64,000 nt of DNA. Origin: Amia ocellicauda. Taxonomy: Eukaryota; Chordata; Actinopteri; Amiiformes; Amiidae. Below, piece by piece: positions 16,731-27,589 of the stretch (position 1 is the first letter of the stretch; each line of letters begins with the position of its first letter). Made by a program: the position numbers and the translations under genes. Below the pieces are notes generated by a model. The model saw only the letters and a list, made by a program, of their open reading frames with translations, was not told the origin of the DNA and did not search any database. The stretch lies in the NCBI RefSeq assembly GCF_036373705.1, contig NC_089851.1:20955470-21019469 (forward strand). The letters run 5' to 3'.

Positions 16731-19522
16731 TCACAGACTGCTCTTCCATTTGCCCGGGGGTGATGGTTCTTTTCCTGGTGATAAAAAACAAAACAAAAGT
16801 ATTAGACAGGAGGGAGTAAAGTACACGGGACTCTGAGCTAGGACAAATTTGAGACACTTACTTATTTTCCCTTCTTTTTCCAGTTTCTTTAAGTGATGCA
16901 ACAGGTTCACCTCTGCTGCTGGATGAAGATATTCTGGAGTTTCCTGATGAGATATGTCATGAACTGGATATGACAGATTCATTTAGGCGCAATACCTATC
17001 AAACAAACCCTAAATAACAAACCCTTTCGACATCCTTAACATCGGCAAAACATGGTTTTCTTTAAATATCAGCCGCAAGAAAGACAGCCCGACACTGGCT
17101 CAGTATAGAAAGTCACAACTGTCTCTCAGTGTGCAAACCAATTTGGCTACAATAGTATTATCATTATATTTGATGAAACCTTTATGAGTGAATATTAAAC
17201 ACTGAAATTAAAAGCACCCCATCTGTATATATGAGGGGTGACATGTTAGGAATATTATGACAATGTAAGAAACTGTAGTATTTCAGCTTTGGAAATGTTA
17301 TTTTATAGGATTTTTAAAGAGGAGTGGTGTATTAAGTCCTTTTTAAAAATAAACCATTCGAATATACTTTCCATATTACATAATCTAGGGGGAAATGCTT
17401 TAAAACTGATTATTTGAATATAAATGAGGAATAGATTACCTTATAAACTATTTTTACAAGCTCCATTGACTGAAAGGACTTTCCAGAATTCTCTTGCAAG
17501 ACGTCCAGAATCTGTTGCTCCCGCAAGTTCCTATGAACGATGTATTCCCTGATTTTGACCCCAGCGTTCTCCACGACTGGTCCATGGCCTGGGGTGGAGG
17601 AAGCAGGGGAAAAATATTAACGGAAAATAAATTCCAGAACAATAAAAACAAATTATATTTACTGAAGACTCCCTGTCAGAGATGTGCGAACTTGCTAAGA
17701 CACTATGTGAGAACTTGACATCATTGGCTGAAATAACAGCAGTTTTACAAGGCCTTTCACACTTTCACTGGGAGCAGTAATCTTTCTTCGTTAGATATTA
17801 GTGTCAGAACCAACTGTGTTAGATATCAAGTGGCTTTAAGTGTAACCCTTGTCACTTATTTCTGTGTCTTGCAGTACTATTCCTATAAGCAGCTCAACAT
17901 ACAAAGGAAGAAAAAGCAAACCTGGGTATATTAAATCTGCTCTGGTGTTTAACAGGATCTCTAGTGATTTCATATAATCGTAGAGATCTTCGAACACTGC
18001 AGTCCCTTCGCCCAGAATGCAGTCTCCTGAAAAGACGGCATTTTCTTCTTCTAGTACCAGAGCCATGTGGTCATCTGTGTGCCCAGGGGTGAACAGAACC
18101 CTGTGAACACAAATCACCTGATTTTGAGGACAGTGGGATTTTTTATTTTATACCAACTGATTACAAAAGACTACTGAACTTTTTAATGACTTTCAGAAGT
18201 AATTTTCTACATGCAGTAAATTCAATATAATGCTTTAGCTATTATCTGTTTTTGTTTTGTTTACGTGGCTGATTTACCGAAGTGTGGCCCCTTCAGTTTC
18301 GACCACATCACCGTCCCTCAGGTACCCATATTTCTTCCCTCCCTCGATATTTTCTTCCACATGAGGATTACGAGGAAGTTTGCCGACGTGCAACTCTGAA
18401 CCTGTAGTGTAAAAAATAGCCTAGTCATTCACGAAAGAGCAAAAATGATGTGAAAGGACAAAAGACATTTGAATAACCTATTTTATACTCCTTCTAAACA
18501 ACAGTATGCATTGGCTGGGGATAGGAGGTGAATTAATTAATTCCTGAGATGTTCATGCTTACCCCTCATGATGTCTCTGCAGATATCAGCAATGCCCCCG
18601 GTATGGTCACTGTGCCAGTGTGTGACTATTATCTCTTGTATGGTGGCATTGAACTGGGTCAGAGCTTGTTTTAAGCAAGTGATGTACTCAGGAACTGAGG
18701 GCTCTCCAGTGTCTATCAGCACTCGTCTGAAAGAGGAAGAAACTGGATCAGATCAAATTTACATTCTTCTACATCAATAATAGGTTGTGCTTTTTATTAA
18801 GCTATAATTGAATACAAATGTGTGTGAAAATGATTCTTATGTGTGCAAATATCACCTTTGGATTTAAGTTTAGACTGTACTTTGAACTACAACTGGTAAA
18901 CATCTGTTAATGTATTACAAGGCAGAGATGCAAGTTGATATGTATTGTTACAGCACGATATCAGTCTAAGACGAATTGATTGTGACGTATTATTATTATT
19001 ATTATTATTGTCATTTAGCTGACGCTCTTATCCAGGGCGACTTACATTTGTACCCATTTATACAGCTGGGCATTTTACGGCAGCAATTTAAGTGAAGTAC
19101 CTGCTCAAGGGACATATATTTGTTCAGGTAAACAGTATTATATATAGAAGCAGTTAAAAAATAAATGTGAATGTAACTTTCGTGTTTAGGCTCTTAGATT
19201 TACCTTCAAGTGACATTACATAGCCTATATGGTCTGGGTTAGAACTACAAACCCCACAATGCATTGCTGCAAAAGAGTAGGGACAGAAATACGAAATACC
19301 ATTTACACAACCCGATTAAAGTTAATAAACACACAATTTCATTTAATTACAGAGTTAATGCTTACATGCCATGACAGAGACTTTAATTCAAATGTGTTAC
19401 CTTTTTCCCGTTCCCACTAAGTATGTATTAGTTCCCTGCAGAGTCATAGGCCCGGGGTTGCAACCGAGGATTCGTATCACACGGGAAGACAACTGTTCAA
19501 TACGAGGGATAATGGCCGCCAT
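16731..19522 (-). CDS. lactb2: LACTB2, metallo-beta-lactamase-fold endoribonuclease
   Basis: LACTB2 is a mitochondrial single-strand endoribonuclease of the metallo-beta-lactamase fold. Seven exons: 19401-19522, 18563-18726, 18278-18401, 17922-18100, 17440-17588, 16862-16943 and 16731-16774. All introns are GT-AG and phases join exactly to 864 bp, 287 aa plus stop; the human protein has 288. The N-terminus is [11 protein letters not shown], with the [19 protein letters not shown] block. The metal site [10 protein letters not shown] gives His77, His79, Asp81 and His82; TPGHTDDH supplies His144, FSGDC Asp163 and YPGHGP His198, so all ligands are present. The C-terminal helix ([14 protein letters not shown]) and short last exon ending KWKSSL match the family. 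Intron 1 carries a SINE-like repeat and a ZNF143-like motif. A functional gene. Confidence 0.97.
18985..19135 (+). repeat. fish interspersed repeat in lactb2 intron 1
   Basis: A (TAT)n stretch followed by CATTTAGCTGACGCTCTTAT and CCAGGGCGACTTACA, a sequence dispersed widely through fish genomes, often as a SINE tail. A second, more diverged copy lies in xkr9 intron 1 (40625-40740) with GATGCCCTTATCCAGGTCAA. The family name is not certain to me. Confidence 0.6.
19238..19266 (+). promoter_or_regulatory. ZNF143/STAF-like motif near lactb2 exon 1
   Basis: AACTACAAACCCCACAATGC followed by ATTG closely resembles the SBS/STAF consensus (ACTACAATTCCCACAATGC). It lies about 140 bp downstream of exon 1 in intron 1. 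Such motifs sit near CpG promoters of housekeeping and mitochondrial genes. Binding is inferred. Confidence 0.45.
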
Positions 19523-19700
19523 TTCTCCCTGTTTTCTTCCAACAAAGGCAACTTTGCAGAGATTTCCTCGTCCTTCCTGAGCTTAAGTGCGACGTGTTTA
19601 ACTTGATGTCTCACGGGTTGCTCTTTCACCACAGACAGCGCAGCAGGACTCGCGTTGCAGGAGGAACTCGCTCAAGTCGAGACACAACAGCGCCCCCTAC
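19523..19700 (-). promoter_or_regulatory. lactb2 promoter region
   Basis: CpG-containing sequence just upstream of the lactb2 ATG on the minus strand, contrasting with the AT-rich flank beyond 19700. It holds a GCGCCCCCTACCTGC element near 19690. No TATA box is clear. The call rests on position and composition. Confidence 0.5.
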
Positions 19701-21799
19701 CTGCTGTTAAAAATATACAAATGAATGCATCACGCCATTTCAACACATTTTCAAAGTATACACACTTCATATTTATAATCAGGTTTATATTAACGTTTTT
19801 CTGAGATTTTTTGCAAATAAGGAGACATATAAACTGATATGCACGGATGTATAAACACTATTGCACAAACAGAAAAGCACAGCTCCAATATTTGATCATA
19901 AAATCCTTTCAAAACACGTAGAGCAACATGATTTAACATGAAACTATTAAAGAATATGAAGAAAATAATCTAAGTAAATTTTCCCTGTACACTTCCAAGC
20001 CAGATCAAAGTATTATCTATCTATCTATCTGTCTATCTAAGAATTTGGTCTGATTGGCATTGCTGATTGACTGCAGCTTTTCATCTGCCCCGGGCTCTGG
20101 GCCTACAACAGGTGAGGGTTTGCAGGTTTGCAGGTTTTGGGAAGAGTAATTTTAAGACCTTAAGGTGATCCAGTTGCCTGTGTTCAGTTTGCATTGTAAC
20201 AGCCACATCCTTGTTGCATGCAGTCCTGATTACACTGTACATCTTTCTGAATATCTGAGTTGGGTGGTCTGTAATAGGATACAGAAGGAGATCTAAAGAC
20301 GCATTATAAAGACAGCAGAGCACATTCCTGGGTATAAAAACATGAATAGCTTCAAACAACAATAAGGAATATTTTCAAACGCAAAATATGATCTGATGTT
20401 TTTGTAAACCTTATACATGAACAAATGCACAAACTCACACACACAATTACACACAGCACACACTACACATTTACACACACACTCTCCCACAATAACACAC
20501 TCACACATACACTACACACATACACACACCAAAATTTTAAATAAGCTGTACCTCTTTCTCCGACCTGGAGAATGAGAATGCAGAGCAGCTTAATTGATCA
20601 TTAGCTAGTTCATCACTACATAAAGCTCTCAGGAAATGGCGTAGAAATGCCGCTGGAGGAAGCTGGTGCTCATGCTCAGGGCCGCCATGGTGCTCAAGGG
20701 CGTGTTCGACAAGACGGGCGCATTAGAGTGTCCAATTAAATCAGAGCCACAGTGGGCGATCTTGTGATGAACAGGGGCTCAACTATGGCAGAGGTTACAG
20801 TTGCAGTAGTAGCAGCAGTCTTAGTTGTAAAATAATAATAATAATATTGACATTAACATTTGTATCGAATTGACGGTGGGGATCAATCAATCCATCATGT
20901 CTATTGTGTATAGCACCCTTAACCACAAGTCATCACATATTTCAGACAAAACAAAGACAGTTTCATGCAGGCTACATTGGCCATAAAGGTCAACACAGTG
21001 TTGGATTCAAGGCAGGGAGCTTCTTAGGGCAAGCTGGTCAAGGTCAATGATAAGAAAGTGTTAAAGGTAAAGGCCACAGTCATGCAGTTTATCAATTGGG
21101 TTAGATGCAGACAGTTTTAATCACATTTGTACAACTGTAAAAGAGCTATTTTCCAAAATGTAAAGTACAGTAAATGTAAACACTTTACTACATCAGAGTA
21201 GAAATCTCAGCAAATTAAATGTTGACCAGATAGTCATTCATTCGGATCCAAACTGCTCACAAGATGAACCTGCATTTTACAGTTGCACTCTGAGAAAAGC
21301 TCGTCTCCCATTCTTGCTCTGAACGCTCGCATTTAAGCAATAGTTAGAATGCTTGCATATGTTGTAGCAAAATACAAACTGAAAATAGCTAATCAATGCA
21401 AAATATTTGGTAAATTCCTAACAATACTTTAGATAATTGTAAAAAAAAACATTAGTTATAATAATCAATAAGAGTAGTATTTGGCATTTCATTCCTATTT
21501 CTCTCCTTAAAAAATAAATAATTGCCTTTAATAATTGGACTATATCCAAATTCATCAATATTGAATGTGATCAATTATTTGTCCAATATTCTAATATTTG
21601 ACACACCTATTTAAACAAATAATATAACATTGGCTTTGTATTATTAGATGAACAATACTTGCATTGCAATATAACATTTATTATTATTATCAGGAAATTG
21701 AATCGTACTGTATGGTGTCTTAATACTCATTACTAGTAGAGTTTGCACGTGTTGCAACAAAACTGATAAATGACATCTAATTTAACTCCACACAATAAC
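19701..21799. other. intergenic region with microsatellites
   Basis: Contains a (TATC)n run at 20014-20039 and a CA-rich run at 20437-20530 (repeats of CACA with ACTACACA interruptions). A GC-rich patch at 20645-20767 has an open frame without known homology and is listed separately. Nothing else is recognisable. Confidence 0.5.
20645..20767 (+). other. GC-rich coding-like patch, unidentified
   Basis: A short open frame between stops reads WRKLVLMLRAAMVLKGVFDK then TG and ends at TGA 20765-20767. Its internal ATG at 20687 has a strong Kozak context (GCCGCCATGG). Codon third positions are G/C-rich, unlike the surroundings. It may be a fragment of a processed pseudogene or an exon piece. I do not recognise the protein. 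Confidence 0.2.
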
Positions 21800-22130
21800 A
21801 TTTTGGGCAATATGGTGGTGTGGTGGTTAGTGCTGCTGCCTCACAACTCTGGAGTCCTGTGTTCATGTCCTGGCTTGGGGGCTGTCTGTGTGGAGTTTGT
21901 ATGTTCTCCCCATGTCTGTGTGGGTTTTCATACACTCTGGTTTCCTCCCACTGTCCAAAGACATGCTGGTTAGGTTGATTTGTCTCTCTAAATTGCCCTG
22001 TGTGTTGCCCAGTGATGGACTGGTGTCCTGTCCTGGTTGTATTCCTGCCCTGCATCCTATGCCTGCCAGGACTGGCTCTGGCTTCCCTGCAACCCTCACC
22101 AGGATAAGTGGTTTCAAAGATGGATGGACA
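21800..22130 (+). mobile_element. tRNA-type SINE
   Basis: About 330 bp beginning near TGGTGTGGTGGTTAGTGCTG (box A-like) with GTTCATGTCC (box B-like) about 50 bp later, then the conserved body words GTGTGGAGTTTGTATGTTCT and CCTCCCACTGTCCAAAGACA, and the 3' end GATAAGTGGTTTCAAAGATG. This family is dispersed through many fish genomes. No coding capacity. Confidence 0.7.
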
Positions 22131-23443
22131 ATAACACTTTTAGAACATGGATTCATTTACAAAAGTAAAATTCACAATCAGTTTTCAGTATGAGGTTAAA
22201 GAATGTGAGCAATTTTAAACACTAAGTCCTTGAAGTCCTTGGAGCAAGGCCACACCGCTGAGGCCAAGGCCAAGGATGAGACCTGGAAAACTGTCCTTGA
22301 GCCAGCCTCGAGGCCGTCACCGTCAGGCACAGAGCAAAGAGGAACCCAAACTCTCTGTAGGACAGAGACTCAGCTCTGGGGTCCAGGGCCCTGATGGTGT
22401 GCCCCCCACCCCCTCCAGGCAGAGAGCTAATGGAGAGACACTCAGGAGGTGGGGGCTGCAGATGTGAAGGACAGGCCAGTCACCTGGCAGGCCGGAGTCT
22501 GTGGGTCCAGCTCTCATTGGTCAGTGTTACATTTTTTATTTTTTATTTTTACCAGAGGTGAGGTTAATGGTTATTCATGATACACATACAGAACATACCC
22601 GCTGGCCCAACATACCCTGTAAGGCTAGTTCACAGCATGGCCAGCACACACAATACACACTGAGGGTTTCATCACATCATTAGCATGACAGGACAGCAGG
22701 TGGAACAGACCAGGAGGCCAGGCAAGAAGACATTTCCACAATTACACAAGTCATTATAATTTTGTTTTTAATTAATGCCTTATCCACAGATATGTGTATG
22801 AAAAAAATATAATGTTTTTAAAATAAGATGTTTTGCTGCTGTAGACTGAAGCAGTGAACAGTGAATTTGTTAACTAAATTACAGTGCTTGAGATCTGTGA
22901 TTGCGTTCGTGTAGTGTAGACTTCCGTAGTTCTATGCTGCTCCACCAATGGGATCAGTGGAATTGTGCAGCTCTGTGCAGAACCAAGGAAATCTGCGCAA
23001 CACAAACACGACCTATAACAGACAATAAATAAGCACACATCAAATGTATTTTTTTAAATTTCATTGTAATTAGATTCGAATCAATATGACAAGACTCATG
23101 GCCACTGAAAACCATATTAAATTCACACAAGTCCATCTTTCTTGCTGACTGAAGTCTCTCTTGTAACTTGAATCACAAATGAGACGGACAAAATTGCTCT
23201 TTCCACTCCTTACACAGTTACCCTTTGAAATTTAACAACTGTCATTTTTCTGCCAACAGGAGGTTATTTATAAATGCACTCGACATCCATTTATTCTGCA
23301 AGAAAATATATCCTTTTCTTGTATTGATCGAACATGATTTCAGGGACACTGCACTCGCAGATACAAGTTATTTATAATGATTGCATAATTCTGCATGCAT
23401 TCTCATCCAAATCTGTACGAAACTGACTGAGTGTGTAGATATA
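22131..23443. other. intergenic, GC-rich patch then AT-rich
   Basis: 22205-22500 is a GC-rich patch with repeated words around CTGAGGCCAAGGCCAAGGAT and no convincing open frame. The rest is AT-rich. No gene or transposon is seen. Confidence 0.4.
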
Positions 23444-25031
23444 CAGTGAGGGAAAAAAGTATTTGATCCCCTGCTGATTTTGTACGTTTGCCCACTGACA
23501 AAGAAATGATCAGTCTATAATTTTAATGGTAGGTGTATTTTAACAGTGAGAGACAGAATAACAACAAAAAAATCCAGAAAAACACATTTCAAAAAAGTTA
23601 TAAATTGATTTGCATGTTAATGAGGGAAATAAGTATTTGACCCCTTCGACTTAGTACTTGGTGGCAAAACCCTTGTTGGCAATCACAGAGGTCAGACGTT
23701 TCTTGTGGTTGACCACCAGGTTTGCACACATCTCAGGAGGGATTTTGTCCCACTCTTCTTTGCAGATCCTCTCCAAGTCATTAAGGTTTCGAGGCTGACG
23801 TTTGGCAACTCGAACCTTCAGCTCCCTCCACAGATTTTCTATGGGATGAAGGTCTGGAGACTGGCTAGGCCACTCCAGAACCTTAATGTGCTTCTTGTTG
23901 AGCCACTCCTTTGTTGCCTCGGCTGTGTGTTTTGGGTCATTGTCATGCTGGAATACCCATCCACGACCCATTTTCAATGCCCTGGCTGAGGGAAGGAGGT
24001 TCTCACCCAAGATTTGACGGTACATTGCCCCGTCCATCGTCCCTTTGATGCGGTGCAGTTGTCCTGTCCCCTTAGCAGAAAAACACCCCCAAAGCATAAT
24101 GTTTCCACCTCCATGTTTGTCGGTGGGGATGGTGTTCTTGGGGTCATTCCTCCTCCTCCAAACACGGCGAGTTGAGTTGATGCCAAAGAGCTTGATTTTG
24201 GTCTCATCTGACCACAACACTTTCACCCAGTTCTCCTCTGAATCATTCAGATGTTCATTGGCAAACTTCAGACGGGCCTGTACATGTGCTTTCTTGAGCA
24301 GGGGGACCTTGTGGGCGCTGCAGGATTTCAGTCCTTCACGGCGTAGTGTGTTACCAATTGTTTTCTTGGTGACTATGGCCCCAGCTGTCTTGACATCATT
24401 AACAAGATCCTCCCGTGTAGTTCTGGGCTGATTCCTCACCGTTCTCATGATCATTGAAACTCCACGAGGTGAGATCTTGCATGGAGCCCCAGACCGAGGG
24501 AGACTGACCGTTATTTTGTGTTTCTTCCATTTGCGAATAATCGCACCAACTGTTGTCACCTTCTCACCAAGCTGCTTGGCGATGGTCTTGTAGCCCATTC
24601 CAGCCTTGTGTAGGTCTACAATCTTGTCCCTGACATCCTTGGACAGCTCTTTGGTCTTGGCCATGGTGGAGAGTTTGGAATCTGATTGATTGATTGCTTC
24701 TGTGGACAGGTGTCTTGTATACAGGTAACGAGCTGAGATTAGGAGCACTCCCTTTAAGAGAGTGCCCCTAATCTCAGCTCGTTACTTGTATAAAAGACAC
24801 CTGGGAGCCAGAAATCTTGCTGATTGATAGGGGATCAAATACTTATTTCCCTCATTAACATGCAAATCAATTTATAACTTTTTTGAAATGTGTTTTTCTG
24901 GATTTTTTTGTTGTTATTCTGTCTCTCACTGTTAAAATACACCTACCATTAAAATTATAGACTGATCATTTCTTTGTCAGTGGGAAAACATACAAAATCA
25001 GCAGGGGATCAAATACTTTTTTCCCCCACTG
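23444..25031 (-). mobile_element. Tc1/mariner DD34E element, copy 1 (full length)
   Basis: A 1588-bp element flanked by the TA target duplication (23442-23443 and 25032-25033). It has long terminal inverted repeats of about 200 bp that begin CAGTGAGGGAAAAAAGTATT and end near the AAATAAGTATTTGA motif. Just upstream of the transposase is an internal hairpin (24708-24802) pairing GGTGTCTTGTATACAGGTAA with its near-complement. The sequence closely resembles Tc1 elements common in salmonids and flatfish. A related copy lies at 49732-51310. Confidence 0.93.
23651..24664 (-). CDS. Tc1 transposase (DD34E), intact frame
   Basis: Start chosen at [20 protein letters not shown], giving 337 aa; an upstream in-frame extension has no family support. 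An N-terminal paired-like helix-turn-helix ([10 protein letters not shown]) and a basic RKWKKHK stretch are followed by the catalytic domain: LWSDETKI (first Asp), the QHDNDPKH block (second Asp), and [11 protein letters not shown] (Glu) 34 residues later. The frame is open to FATKY and stop. Relative to the usual family sequence, three residues are absent after WRRRN, and SPDLNP has become SPDLHP. The same three-residue gap occurs in copy 2, so both descend from one sub-lineage. Catalytic residues are present; activity is not provable from sequence. Confidence 0.85.
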   Translation of the reverse strand: MAKTKELSKDVRDKIVDLHKAGMGYKTIAKQLGEKVTTVGAIIRKWKKHKITVSLPRSGAPCKISPRGVSMIMRTVRNQPRTTREDLVNDVKTAGAIVTKKTIGNTLRREGLKSCSAHKVPLLKKAHVQARLKFANEHLNDSEENWVKVLWSDETKIKLFGINSTRRVWRRRNDPKNTIPTDKHGGGNIMLWGCFSAKGTGQLHRIKGTMDGAMYRQILGENLLPSARALKMGRGWVFQHDNDPKHTAEATKEWLNKKHIKVLEWPSQSPDLHPIENLWRELKVRVAKRQPRNLNDLERICKEEWDKIPPEMCANLVVNHKKRLTSVIANKGFATKY

Positions 25032-25042
25032 TATGCATCTTA

Positions 25043-25952
25043 TAATATATCACAACTCTGTAGTTTCTACTTTGAAATTTCTTACCAACACTGTTGCAGA
25101 GGTTCCCACAAATGTGTTGCACTTGTTTGTCGGTTGCTTTGCTTTCACCCTTCTGTCCAGTTCATCCCAAACCAGCTCGATGGGGTTTAAGTCTGGAGAC
25201 TGTGCTGGCCATTCCATGATTTGAAGCCTACCGTCTTGTTCTTTTCCTCTTAGGTAGTTCTGACATGGCCTGGAGGTATGTTTTGGGTATACCAGAGGGT
25301 ATTGCATTGCACTGCAAAATGCTGTGGTAGCCGTTTTGGTTCAGGGTGCCACTCTGTGTAAGTCGCCAACTCTGGATCCAGCAAAAGTGCCCCAGACCAT
25401 CACCTCCTCCTGTTCTGTGAAGGGAGTAGTACACAGCATTGAGATCTTCAGTTTCTTGGCAATTTCTCACATGAAATAGCCTTCATTTCTCAGCACAAGA
25501 ATAGATGACGAGTTTCAGAAGAAAGTTATTTGTTTCTGGCCATTTAGAGCCTGTAATCAAACCCACAATTGTTGATGCCCCAGATATTCAACTAGTCTAA
25601 AGAAGGCCAGTATTATTGCTTCTTTAATCAGCACAACAGATTTCATCTGTGCTAACATAATTGCAAAATGGTTTTCTAATGATCAGTTAGCCTTTTAAAA
25701 TGATAAACTTGGATTAGCAAACACAACGTGCCATTGGAACACAGGACTGATGTTTGCTGATAATGGACCTCTGTACGCCTATGTAGATATTCCATTACAA
25801 ATCAGCCATTTCCAGCTAAAATAGTCATTTACAACATTAACAATGTCTACAGTGTATTTCTGATCAATTTGATGTTATTTTAATGGACAAAAAATGTGCT
25901 TTTCTTTCGAAAACAAGGACATTTCTAAGTGACCCCAAACTTCTGAAAAAAA
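25043..25952 (-). mobile_element. degenerate Tc1 remnant
   Basis: Minus-strand fragments read [20 protein letters not shown] then DRRVKAKQP, a Tc1 catalytic-domain C-terminus, with further broken pieces to 25470. The right end has GTGACCCCAAACTTCTGAA, the usual Tc1 terminal sequence in fish. Frames are broken and the left end is lost against the neighbouring DD34E element. Dead copy. Confidence 0.65.
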
Positions 25953-26032
25953 TTAAGAGACCACTTAACATTGAATTCTGAACTTGGAGTGGTCTAAATT
26001 TTTTCTTAATTTTTTATACATATATATACACA

Positions 26033-27496
26033 CAGCTCTGGAAAAAACTAAGAGACCACTGCAATTTATTCTTATATTAGCATCTCTACATGTATGGCAG
26101 CCATTCCATCCCAGTGTCTGTTGAAGTCCAACACAGGCACACCTCATTCTACTGAATGAGCTACTGATTAGGTGATCACCTGAACCAAATCTTATTTAAT
26201 GAGGAAAAGTATAAAAACCACTGCTGTGGTCATCACTATCCTCTTGCAATAGGACCAGCTGGATGGCAAGAACAGTGCTAGTAGTACCTCAAAAGTAACT
26301 GGAATCAAAAAATAACTATTGACCATGCCAAAAGAGTTTAAAAGGAAAGTTTTGAGTGAGGAAAAGAAGGGTTCAATTCTGGCTTACAGAGGGATACAGT
26401 GAGCGTCGGGTTGCTTCCATCCTTAAAATTTCAAAGACGGCAGTTCATAAGAATAAGGTCAAGCAGCAGACATTGGGGACAACAAAGCTACAGACCGGCA
26501 GAGGGCGAAAACGACTCTCCACTGACCGGGATGACCGCCAATTCATTTGAATGTCACTCAACAACCGTAGGATGACATCAAGTGACCTACAAAAAGAATG
26601 GCAAACGGCAGCTGGGGTGAAGTGCATGGCGAGGGCGATTTGAAACAGTCTCCTAGGGGCAGGGCTGAAGTCATGCAAAGCTAGGAAAAAAGCCCTTCAT
26701 CAGTGAGAAGCAAAGAAGAGCCAGGCTGAGGTTTGCAAAAGACCATAAGGATTGGACCGTAGAGGACTGGAGTAAGCCACAGCCTACAAGCCACAGTGTC
26801 TCGCACACACTGAGACATTTGGTGGAGGATCGGTGATGATCTGGGGGTGCTTCAGCAAGGCTGGAATTGGGCAGATTTGTCTTTGTGAAGGATGCATGAA
26901 TCAAGCCACGTACAAGGTTGTCCTGGAAGAAAACTTGCTTCCTTGTGCTCTGACAATGTTCCCCAACTCTGAGGATTGTTTTTTCCAGCAGGACAATGCT
27001 CCATGCCACACAGCCAGGTCAATCAAGGAGTGGATGGAGGACCACCAGATCAAGACTAGCCCAATCTCCAGACATGAACCCCATTGAAAACCTCTGGAAT
27101 GTGATCAGCAGGAAGATGGATGGTTACAAGCCATCAAACAAAGCCAAGCTGCTTGAATTTGTGCACCAGGAGTGACATAAAGTCACCCAACATCAATGTG
27201 AAAGACTGGTGGAGAGCATGCCAAGACACATGAAAGCTGTGATTGAAAATCAGGGGTATTCCACCAATTTCTGAACTCTTCCTAAATTAAACCCTTAGTA
27301 TTTAAAAAAATGCTGTTTAAAAATGAATAACACATTTTCTGCAAATAAATGCTCTAAATGACTATTTGTATTTTGAATTTTGGAGAAATGTATTCAGTAT
27401 GTTATAGAATAAAACAAAAATGCTAATTTTACCTATACCTATAAATAGTAAAACCAGAGATAATTTTGCAGTGGTCTCTTAATTTTTACCAGCAGC
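26033..27496 (+). mobile_element. degenerate Tc1 element (third family)
   Basis: Ends read CAGCTCTGGAAAAAACTAAG on the left and, reversed, CTGCTGGTAAAAATTAAGAG on the right, both leading into AGACCACTGCA. Element length is about 1.46 kb. The transposase remnant (26325-27274) begins MPKEFKRKVLSEEKK, has frameshifts near 26370 and 27055, retains WGCFSKAGIGQ and QQDNAPCHTARSIKEWMEDH, then SPDMNPIENLW, and ends at NQGYSTNF and stop. It is the autonomous-type parent of the MITE at 3222-3445. Confidence 0.8.
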
Positions 27497-27528
27497 ACTT
27501 GTTCATGTTTAAAAATAGCTTGTATTAA

Positions 27529-27530
<2 letters not shown>

Positions 27531-27572
<42 letters not shown>
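27531..27572. repeat. (AT)n microsatellite
   Basis: About 42 bp of uninterrupted AT dinucleotides between the Tc1 remnant and the hAT element. Confidence 0.95.
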
Positions 27573-27576
<4 letters not shown>

Positions 27577-27589
27577 TGTATATGTATAT

